In this document: positions 57,510 to 64,000 of the stretch, piece by piece | How positions within the stretch are numbered: the stretch's first letter is position 1 | How the letters are laid out: every line of letters starts with the position of its first letter | Assembly (NCBI RefSeq): GCF_000518245.1 | Contig: NZ_KI912402.1 | Span: forward strand, 518,950-582,949 | Direction: 5' to 3' | DNA length: 64,000 nucleotides | Source of the DNA: Brachyspira alvinipulli ATCC 51933 | GTDB lineage: Bacteria > Spirochaetota > Brachyspiria > Brachyspirales > Brachyspiraceae | Position numbers and translations under genes: made by a program | Notes under the pieces: generated by a model | Database searches by the model: none | What the model was told of the DNA's origin: nothing | Seen by the model: only the letters and a program-made list of their open reading frames with translations

Positions 57510-58366
57510 AAAAAGTTTTAGTAACTGGAATTAATGGTCTTATAGGTCAATATATTAGACAGCCTTTAGAAGAATTAGGTTTTGAAGTTTTTGGTATTGG
57601 AACTAGATATATAGAAAAAGATAATTATTTTTCTACAGATTTAAATGATCATATAAAATTAGAAAAGATTTTTAATGATATAAAACCTAAATATTTGATA
57701 CATTTAGCTTGGGATACTAAAAAAGGTTATTTAGATTCTGATTCTAATTTTGATTTATTATATTCCTCTATTAGAATGCTTAAATATTTTAAAGAAAATG
57801 GCGGAAAAAAAGCTGTATTTATTGGAACTTGTTTTGAATATAAATTTAAAGATACTCCATTAAAGGAAAATGATGAACTTAACCCTACAACAATATATGC
57901 CAAAACTAAAAATTATTTAAGAGAAGTATCTGAATTATACTCTAATAAAAATAATATAGATTTTTGCTGGGGAAGAATTTTTTATACTTATGGAGATAAT
58001 GAGAATCCAAACAGATTATTTCCATATATTATTAATTGTTTAAAAAATAATCAAAAAGTATCTATAAACTATTCTCAATTAAAAAAAGATTATATATTTG
58101 CTGGGGATATTGCTAAAAGTATAGCTTTGATTACTGATTCTAATATAACTGGAATTATAAATTTATGCAGTAGTAATGCTATTTCATTGGCTGATATAGC
58201 TTTAACTATTGCTAAAAAATTTAACAAAATAGATTTACTTGATTTAAAAGAACTTGATACAAAAGAAGCACCCATAATAGTAGGTGATAATTCCCGTTTA
58301 GTGAATGAAGTCAATTTTAAAAATTTTACTCCTTTAGAAAAATGGGTTGATGTTTATTTGAATTAA
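57506..58366 (+). CDS. NAD-dependent epimerase/reductase of a CDP-deoxysugar
   Basis: An extended SDR of 286 residues: VTGINGLIGQYIRQPL, LIHLAWDTKKGY, FIGTCFEYKFKD, catalytic YAKTKNYLRE and GRIFYTYGDNENPNRLF. The likely role is final 4-keto reduction of the CDP-6-deoxyhexose made by the three genes before it. The product sugar cannot be fixed. Its ATG overlaps the rfbC stop as ATGA. Its stop overlaps the convergent glycosyltransferase gene by four bases. Confidence 0.8.
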   Translation: MKKVLVTGINGLIGQYIRQPLEELGFEVFGIGTRYIEKDNYFSTDLNDHIKLEKIFNDIKPKYLIHLAWDTKKGYLDSDSNFDLLYSSIRMLKYFKENGGKKAVFIGTCFEYKFKDTPLKENDELNPTTIYAKTKNYLREVSELYSNKNNIDFCWGRIFYTYGDNENPNRLFPYIINCLKNNQKVSINYSQLKKDYIFAGDIAKSIALITDSNITGIINLCSSNAISLADIALTIAKKFNKIDLLDLKELDTKEAPIIVGDNSRLVNEVNFKNFTPLEKWVDVYLN

Positions 58367-59631
58367 AATATAAATTTGTCTAAACTTCCATCATCGAGAA
58401 AAGATTTATATTGTAAATGAGTGCCTTTAGAATTAGAAGTCCAATTGGGTTTTGATAGCTCTTTTTTTAAATCTTCAGTTGGGAGTTCAAATATTTTTTT
58501 GTATTCTCCTAAACTTTCAAAAAATATATCTATAGTTTTTATATGTTTTTTTTCTGTATTCCATTTTTTATACGTTTTTTCAATTTGCATAATTTCATTA
58601 AATACTTTATTCCAATTTTCTGACATTTTTTCTATAGAAAATTCTTTTATGGCATAGTTTTTAGCATTTTCTTGCATTTGTTTTAATAAATTTTTATCAT
58701 AATACAATTTTTCTATTGCTTCAATATATTCTTCTTCATTTTTACATATAAAGCCGCAATTATTATTAATCATAGATTTTTCCATTTCATTATCAAAAAC
58801 AACTGGTACTAATCCTGTAGTCATTGCTTCTTGTATAGATTGATCGCATGTACCAAAATGACCTTTAGTAAGAGGATATCCAAATATTTTACTAATTTTT
58901 AAATATGGTATTATATCTTTTACTTTACCAGCAAAAATAAACTTATCAGCGATTCCTAATTTTTTAGTATAGTTTTCTAATTCTAAATTATTAGGACCGC
59001 CTACAACTATAAATTTTATATTATCTATATTAATTTTATTACATAATTCTACAAAATTATTATACATTTTAGCGTTATCAACAGTTCCTATATATAAAAC
59101 ATTAAAAAAACTATTATCATCTTCTTTTTCTAAATTATAATATTTACTTAAGTTTGATGTAGACCATATAGATATAATTGAATTTTTATTATCATATTCT
59201 GTAATTTCTTTAGTTTTAAAACTCATCGGAGTTGTAAATATAAATTTATCAGGATAATTCAATATTTTATTTGTAAATACATTTGGAGGATTTATTCCGG
59301 AAATATGAGACCATAAAATTAATCTGCACTTAGGTAATTTGTTTTGTACTATCAAATGATAGAGTAGGGGATGATTCCAAAAATGTATTAGTACAATATC
59401 TGAATTTTTTATATCATTTAGAATTTCATTCTCATTTTTACTCATATTCTCTTTTAATTGAAATTCTAATTCCTCTAATGTTATTTTAGCTTTCTCATTA
59501 GCATAATCTAAACATATAACGGAATGCTGAAAATTTTTATTACTTTTTTCATGTTTAAACCAATCTAATAATACTGTGCCAACACCGCCTCCAAGATGAG
59601 GTGTAATGTGAAGAATTTGTATTCTATTCAT
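58363..59631 (-). CDS. GT4 family glycosyltransferase
   Basis: A GT-B protein of 422 residues. The N-terminal acceptor half begins ILHITPHLGGGVGTVLLDWF. The donor half carries FNVLYIGTVDNAKMYNNF, IKFIVVGGPNNLELENY, DKFIFAGKVKDIIPYL and the EX7E-like region QSIQEAMTTGLVPVVFDNEME. No clear ribosome site is visible ahead of the ATG. It may add the CDP-derived deoxysugar made by the adjacent genes, an inference from position only. Confidence 0.82.
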   Translation of the reverse strand: MNRIQILHITPHLGGGVGTVLLDWFKHEKSNKNFQHSVICLDYANEKAKITLEELEFQLKENMSKNENEILNDIKNSDIVLIHFWNHPLLYHLIVQNKLPKCRLILWSHISGINPPNVFTNKILNYPDKFIFTTPMSFKTKEITEYDNKNSIISIWSTSNLSKYYNLEKEDDNSFFNVLYIGTVDNAKMYNNFVELCNKINIDNIKFIVVGGPNNLELENYTKKLGIADKFIFAGKVKDIIPYLKISKIFGYPLTKGHFGTCDQSIQEAMTTGLVPVVFDNEMEKSMINNNCGFICKNEEEYIEAIEKLYYDKNLLKQMQENAKNYAIKEFSIEKMSENWNKVFNEIMQIEKTYKKWNTEKKHIKTIDIFFESLGEYKKIFELPTEDLKKELSKPNWTSNSKGTHLQYKSFLDDGSLDKFIF

Positions 59632-59677
59632 ATATAACTAATATATAATATTTTATTAATTAAGTAAAGGAAAGAAA

Positions 59678-59700
59678 AACCTATGCAGCAAGCATAGGTT
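59678..59700. terminator. Bidirectional terminator between GT4 and FkbM genes
   Basis: AACCTATGC (59678-59686), loop AGCAA, GCATAGGTT (59692-59700): a perfect 9-bp stem. On the minus strand it is followed by TTTTTCTTTCC, ending the FkbM transcript. On the + strand GTAATTTTTTT follows. Confidence 0.8.
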
Positions 59701-59751
59701 GTAATTTTTTTATTATTCTTATATTATTTGAATATATGTATTCTTTACATA

Positions 59752-60861
59752 TTAATATTGGTCTGGTCTGGTCTGGTCTGGTCTGGTCTGGTCTGTCCAA
59801 CAATAAAGTACTGTTTCATCAAAACCAATAGAATGATGTCTTAATGATAAATTGTATTCAGGTACTAGTTCTTTTATAAACTGAGGTATTGTTAATAGAT
59901 CATCTGGTTTATGATATACAGATATAGCCATTTTTGGCTTATATTTTTTTATACTATTTATAGCCCCTTTTAACATATTTAATTCTTCGCCCTCTATATC
60001 AGCTTTTATAAATGTTACTGGTATATCATTGAAATAATTATCTATAGAATAACTTTTAATAGTACTATCTCCAATTTTACTCAAACGGTTTGATGACATA
60101 ATACCATCGTTATTAATATAAAATTCTGATACCTTACTAGATATGCCAGCATTTATTAATATAATATTATCATCATTGATAGCCCATTCTTTTTTTAATC
60201 TGTTTATTCTAATGTTCATAGCTTCAAATTGATTAATTCCTATTTCAAAAGCATATATCTTTTTAAATATCCCATTCATATTATATATAAATCTTTCTAT
60301 TGTATCTCCAACAAAAGCTCCTAAATCTATATATATTTCATTTACATTAATAGTATTAAAATTAGGTATGGCAAAATATTGATTAGGTTCATATATATTT
60401 TCACATAAATATTCTTTATCGTATAATTTAGAGTAAATTAATGTATATAGAACTTTTTTAGATTTATCATCATACATACTATCTCTTAAAGTTAAAAAAT
60501 CTTTAAATCTATTAATAATAAACCACTTATCAAAAGATATAATATGCTTATATAGTTCTTTATTTTGTACTATAATTTCATTTGTTGCATGATGAGCTGT
60601 TATAAGTACTGCTTTAGATTTTTTAGCTATATCAGAATCTTTAGAAACTATATTAATACCATTTATATTTTGCCCATGTCTATTAACATTATTATCTATA
60701 AAACAATTAATTTTATAATTATTATTTAATAAATATTCACAAGCAAGCTCACCATATTGACCTGCTCCAAATAATGATACACCTTCTTCTTTTATTATTT
60801 TATCTATTTCTCCAAACTCTTTTATATTATCATCATAAACTTTATTTAAGTTAATATTCAT
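59752..60861 (-). CDS. FkbM-family methyltransferase with N-terminal Rossmann-like domain and a repeat-encoded C-terminus
   Basis: A protein of 369 residues. The N-terminal domain has VSLFGAGQYGELACEYLL, a dinucleotide-type loop as in PglD-like or short sensor domains. The FkbM domain (about 170-350) has IYIDLGAFVGDTIERF, IYAFEIGINQFEAMNIRI and FIKADIEGEELNMLKGAI. After the natural-looking end at YCW, the last residues are TDQTRPDQTRPDQY, encoded by the GACCA array, so the C-terminus depends on copy number. AAGGGA precedes the ATG. The gene is one of two tandem paralogues. Confidence 0.83.
   Translation of the reverse strand: MNINLNKVYDDNIKEFGEIDKIIKEEGVSLFGAGQYGELACEYLLNNNYKINCFIDNNVNRHGQNINGINIVSKDSDIAKKSKAVLITAHHATNEIIVQNKELYKHIISFDKWFIINRFKDFLTLRDSMYDDKSKKVLYTLIYSKLYDKEYLCENIYEPNQYFAIPNFNTINVNEIYIDLGAFVGDTIERFIYNMNGIFKKIYAFEIGINQFEAMNIRINRLKKEWAINDDNIILINAGISSKVSEFYINNDGIMSSNRLSKIGDSTIKSYSIDNYFNDIPVTFIKADIEGEELNMLKGAINSIKKYKPKMAISVYHKPDDLLTIPQFIKELVPEYNLSLRHHSIGFDETVLYCWTDQTRPDQTRPDQY
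59759..59793 (-). repeat. Pentanucleotide repeat TGGTC, seven copies, inside the FkbM 3' end
   Basis: Seven perfect tandem TGGTC copies on the + strand (GACCA in the coding sense), ending five bases before the stop codon. Losing or gaining one copy would shift the frame: one alternative frame stops after about five residues, and the other extends by about 25. Confidence 0.95.
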
Positions 60862-60871
60862 GTATAATCCC

Positions 60872-61978
60872 TTATTTATTATTTATAGCATAAAATATAG
60901 CTGTATTTCCAACATAATCATGCAAATTAAAATATAGTTTATAATAAGGTAAACTATATAAAAACTTAGCTATTTTATATAAGCCGTCTTTATTATGATC
61001 AGCAAAAACCATTATGATAGGGCTGCATCTTTTAATTGTTTCTACAGCACCTAATAATGCATTTAATTCATTACCTTCTATATGTAATTTGATTATTGTT
61101 GGATTAATATTTAAACTATCTATACTTATAGATTCTTTTACATTATCACTTTCTTCAAATATTTTAGAAGCCATGCCGCCGCCTATATCTTCTTTAAAAT
61201 TAACTAAGCCGTTTTTATCGTTTATAACTTTATCACTCAATAAAATACGTTCATCATTACCAAAATTATCTTTCAAATATTTATAAGCTTTGCTGTTAGG
61301 TTCAAATGCGTATATTTTATTAAACTTATTATTTGTTTTTTCTATAAATTTATTAATAGTTTGCCCTAAATCAGATCCGCAGTCCAGTAAAATTTCATTA
61401 TCAGTTAATTGATTTTCAATACATGGAGATAAAAAATATTTTCTTCCAGATAATACAGGAAAATCTTTATTAATGACTTCTTTAACTCTTAATTTTTCCC
61501 ATAAAAATTGTATATAATGATTTAATGATAATTCATCATGAGATAATGCTTCGCAAACTTTCTCTATTTCTTTTTGTTCATCTTTCGATATTTTATCTAA
61601 AAACCATCCGTTAGATAATAACTTCGGACATTTAATATATGCATAATTATAAAAATGCATAATATTTTTGAATTCTAATTCTTTTAAATAATTTTCTATT
61701 TCATTTCTGGATATAGTTGATATACAATTTAGAAACAGATAATTGTTTTTATCATTTTCTTTAATTTCATTTGGTGTGATTATATTTATATTTTCAATAC
61801 AGCCTTTTTTGGATTTATCTATAATATATTTAGGCTTAACATTAATTTCTTTTAAAATATTAATGGCCATTTCCCCTAAAGAACCGGCACCATATAACAC
61901 TATATCTTTTATTTCCAGTAAAGATGAAAAATCTTTTGCTTTATCATTAAAAATGTTTTCTAGTTTATCTAAAAACAT
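60872..61978 (-). CDS. FkbM-family methyltransferase, paralogue without repeat
   Basis: About 368 residues with the same two-domain order as its neighbour: IVLYGAGSLGEMAINIL near residue 26, then ILLDCGSDLGQTINKF, IYAFEPNSKAYKYL and IKLHIEGNELNALLGAV. The second motif replaces the usual acidic residue (IKLHIEG instead of IKxDxEG), so activity may differ. ATG 61978 is preferred, with GAG five bases upstream; the GTG at 61984 lies in the previous stop region. It starts three bases after the radical SAM gene. Confidence 0.8.
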   Translation of the reverse strand: MFLDKLENIFNDKAKDFSSLLEIKDIVLYGAGSLGEMAINILKEINVKPKYIIDKSKKGCIENINIITPNEIKENDKNNYLFLNCISTISRNEIENYLKELEFKNIMHFYNYAYIKCPKLLSNGWFLDKISKDEQKEIEKVCEALSHDELSLNHYIQFLWEKLRVKEVINKDFPVLSGRKYFLSPCIENQLTDNEILLDCGSDLGQTINKFIEKTNNKFNKIYAFEPNSKAYKYLKDNFGNDERILLSDKVINDKNGLVNFKEDIGGGMASKIFEESDNVKESISIDSLNINPTIIKLHIEGNELNALLGAVETIKRCSPIIMVFADHNKDGLYKIAKFLYSLPYYKLYFNLHDYVGNTAIFYAINNK

Positions 61979-61980
61979 AA

Positions 61981-62949
61981 TCACTCATATTTTTTTAATA
62001 ATTCCTCAGTATAATTATCAATATCATCATATTCGTTATAAAAATAATTTAATATATCGCAGTTTTTACAAATAGGTATTTTATTTCTATTACCATTAAG
62101 GTGTTCAATTCTTAATTTTTTTAACTTTTCTCCATTCCATATATTAACTAATGATTGTTCATATATATTTCCGATATAGAAATCATCATAAGCATGACAG
62201 CAAGGATATACATATCCATTAACATTGATTAATATAAAATAAAAAGGCTGAGGACATACTAATAAGCTATTAGATTTTGAATTTTTGTTTATTATTATAT
62301 TAGAATAGTCTATATTATTATATAAATTTCCTATATTTTGAATAGTTAAATAATCACATTTATCTTCAAATAGTTCATAAAATATTTTTTTCTTTACTTC
62401 TGTATTAATTGCTATATCAGGCATTTTTAGAAATAATTTCATGGTATCTGGTTTATTCTCATATAAGTATTTAATATTATTTAAAAACTTTTTAAAATTT
62501 ATTTTATAAGCACAAGTTTTATAATAATCTTCCGAATTAATACCTTGTAAAGATACCCTTATAGTTTTTATACCACTTTTTATTAATTTATTGGAATTTT
62601 CTTCTGTTAATAATGAACCATTAGTAACTAATACAGTATCATTTGCTATTTCGTTAGCTTTTGGTATCATCTCATATATATATTTATTTAATAGTGGCTC
62701 TCCTATACCAACAAAATTAAAAGTTTTTATTTTTTTAGGAAATTTTTTAGCTCCTTCTATTATTTTATCAAATGTTTCCATAGTCATAAATTCTGGTTTT
62801 ATATTTACAGCTGAATGTCTGCAATATATACATTTAAAATTACAAGCGGATGTAGGTTCTATTTCTATTTTAAATGGTGTATCTAATGGAAGTACATCTT
62901 TTAAATATACTCGTCCTCTATACTCTATCCAATTAACTTCTTTAGCCAT
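61981..62949 (-). CDS. Radical SAM/SPASM-like protein
   Basis: A protein of 322 residues. The cluster motif is C36-x3-C40-x2-C43 in ACNFKCIYC, and VGIGEPLLNKYI is the SAM-binding segment. The C-terminal SPASM-type cysteines lie in VCPQPF, YPCCHAYDDFYIGNI and PICKNCD. SPASM enzymes modify peptides or small molecules using auxiliary clusters; the substrate is unknown. It is a tandem paralogue of the next gene upstream (matching LPLDTPF and IPLETPF starts). Confidence 0.82.
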   Translation of the reverse strand: MAKEVNWIEYRGRVYLKDVLPLDTPFKIEIEPTSACNFKCIYCRHSAVNIKPEFMTMETFDKIIEGAKKFPKKIKTFNFVGIGEPLLNKYIYEMIPKANEIANDTVLVTNGSLLTEENSNKLIKSGIKTIRVSLQGINSEDYYKTCAYKINFKKFLNNIKYLYENKPDTMKLFLKMPDIAINTEVKKKIFYELFEDKCDYLTIQNIGNLYNNIDYSNIIINKNSKSNSLLVCPQPFYFILINVNGYVYPCCHAYDDFYIGNIYEQSLVNIWNGEKLKKLRIEHLNGNRNKIPICKNCDILNYFYNEYDDIDNYTEELLKKYE

Positions 62950-62953
62950 TATT

Positions 62954-63958
62954 CTACCTAATTTTTTTTAATAAATCTTCAGCATACTCATCAATATTAT
63001 CAGGCATACCATGAGTAAGCTGTCCGCAATCCTTACATATTGGATGAGTTTTGCGTTCTTTTCTTAAAAAGAGCTTTCTTAAATCATTCATCTCTTTACT
63101 ATTCCAAATGTCTTTAACTGTTTCTTTATTAACATCACCTATTATCAACTTTCTTTCCCAATCCAAATAACAGGCACTAGCTAGACCTGTGGAATTAATA
63201 GACATAGAATAAAATACATAAGGACAAACCATTACTTCCTTTATTTCTTGTCCATAAATACCTCTTTCCATATTTACATTTATTCCACCAAGTTCAAACT
63301 CTGGCCAGCAAGACATTACACTTTCGATATTCACTCCATCTGCTATTTCTCCAAAGATATTATAAAATTCCTGCTTTTGTTCTTCTGTAAGAATGTCACC
63401 ATTAATTTTGATTATTACTTCACATTGTTTTTTGTTTTCATAGAAGAAAGCTATATTTTCTACTAATTTATTAAAATCTAGTTTTACTTTAGAGAAATCT
63501 AAATACTGTTCCGAGTTCATACCTTCTATAGATATATTTATTCTATCCAGTCCTGCTTCTATAATTTTTAAAGATAAATCTTTATTTAAAAGCGAAGCAT
63601 TAGTAGTAGTATCAACTCTGTCTACTTTAGGAGATTTTTTAGCATATGAAATCATATCAGAAAAATGCTTATTAAGCAGTGGTTCTCCGTCTTTATAAAG
63701 TCTTATTACTTTTACTTTTCCTTCAAACTGTTGTAAATCATCTATAATTTTTTTATATAAATTAAAATCCATAGCACCAAAGTTTCTGCCATTAGTATTT
63801 TTCATAAGTTCTGTATTACCAGTAGGACAAAACTTACATTTGAAATTACATTTATCAGAAGGGTCTATAAAAATTATGAAAGGTGTTTCTAAAGGAATAA
63901 CTGTTTCTAATTTGGTTCTATTTTCCAAGTCTATTCTTGGTTTGATTTTTGCTTTCAT
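62954..63958 (-). CDS. Radical SAM/SPASM-like protein, paralogue
   Basis: A protein of 334 residues: C37-x3-C41-x2-C44 in KCNFKCKFC, LYKDGEPLLNKHF for SAM binding, and C-terminal cysteines in VCPYVFYSM, SACYLDWERKLIIGDV and PICKDCGQL. It is close in plan to the gene at 61981, separated by only four bases, so the two arose by duplication or form a two-step pair. The ATG at 63958 has AGGA about 17 bases upstream, farther than usual, so the start is less certain. It heads a minus-strand run through 59752. Confidence 0.8.
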   Translation of the reverse strand: MKAKIKPRIDLENRTKLETVIPLETPFIIFIDPSDKCNFKCKFCPTGNTELMKNTNGRNFGAMDFNLYKKIIDDLQQFEGKVKVIRLYKDGEPLLNKHFSDMISYAKKSPKVDRVDTTTNASLLNKDLSLKIIEAGLDRINISIEGMNSEQYLDFSKVKLDFNKLVENIAFFYENKKQCEVIIKINGDILTEEQKQEFYNIFGEIADGVNIESVMSCWPEFELGGINVNMERGIYGQEIKEVMVCPYVFYSMSINSTGLASACYLDWERKLIIGDVNKETVKDIWNSKEMNDLRKLFLRKERKTHPICKDCGQLTHGMPDNIDEYAEDLLKKIR

Positions 63959-64000
63959 ATAAAATGAATATTAATTCCTATAATTATGATTAAGTTAATT

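Noticed and set aside
53901..59793. The two pentamer arrays as one repeat family or a CRISPR-like element
   Set aside because: The units CCAAG and TGGTC are not the same on either strand, and there are no spacers.

Overview
The window is strongly AT-rich and densely packed. It comes from a double-membrane bacterium: it carries LolE/LolD-type lipoprotein export genes, lipoproteins, a DsbD-like reductase and a large surface-glycan cluster. Gene content and codon use fit a gut spirochaete of the genus Brachyspira. That assignment is an inference from gene families and style; there is no rRNA gene here to prove it. I saw no tRNA, rRNA, CRISPR array, transposase or phage gene.

Layout. 1-11026: a mixed housekeeping and membrane region (end of a DUF2147 exported protein, EamA and MFS transporters, HAD-IIA phosphatase, TM2 protein, oligoendopeptidase F, metallophosphoesterase, GltS-type symporter, DUF218 protein). 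11124-19197: one branched-chain amino acid locus, ilvB-ilvN-ilvC-leuA-leuC-leuD-leuB. It is preceded by a promoter and an unannotated 50-codon ORF that ends in a dense run of Ile and Leu codons, which looks like an attenuation leader peptide. 19283-25158: small genes, PgeF, an acyl-ACP thioesterase, a Panacea-domain antitoxin-like gene overlapping a small unknown gene, RpiB and an ankyrin lipoprotein.

25159-28166: an accessory island. A phosphoribosyltransferase-like gene overlaps a DprA-like gene, an arrangement resembling the ShosTA toxin-antitoxin/anti-phage system. It lies between two same-orientation copies of an intergenic repeat. A second composite repeat occurs at about 20820 and again at about 27862.

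28167-31126: a DsbD-like reductase and an MFS exporter. 31252-39707: a polyol/pentose catabolic locus. An FGGY kinase diverges from a ROK repressor, followed by a zinc polyol dehydrogenase, an SDR and a complete ribose-type ABC importer. A consensus promoter and a 13-bp inverted repeat (candidate ROK operator) precede the dehydrogenase. 39759-44590: a hypothetical protein, LolE/LolD and an MsbA-like exporter.

44594-63958: a surface polysaccharide (LOS-type) cluster. It has GT2, GT4 and GT61 glycosyltransferases, three FkbM methyltransferases, three radical SAM proteins and a CDP-glucose-derived deoxysugar module (rfbF, rfbG, a 3,5-epimerase and a reductase). Two of the FkbM genes are tied to pentanucleotide repeats: eight CCAAG copies upstream of one, and seven TGGTC copies inside the 3' end of another. 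This is the signature of contingency (phase-variable) loci. Several unrelated enzymes here share short basic terminal motifs, and one such motif survives as a detached 47-codon ORF.

Most promising signals: the ShosTA-like cassette with flanking repeats, the Ile/Leu leader ORF, the Panacea gene pair, and the pentamer repeats, including an upstream ORF that reaches the methyltransferase start only in one repeat frame.
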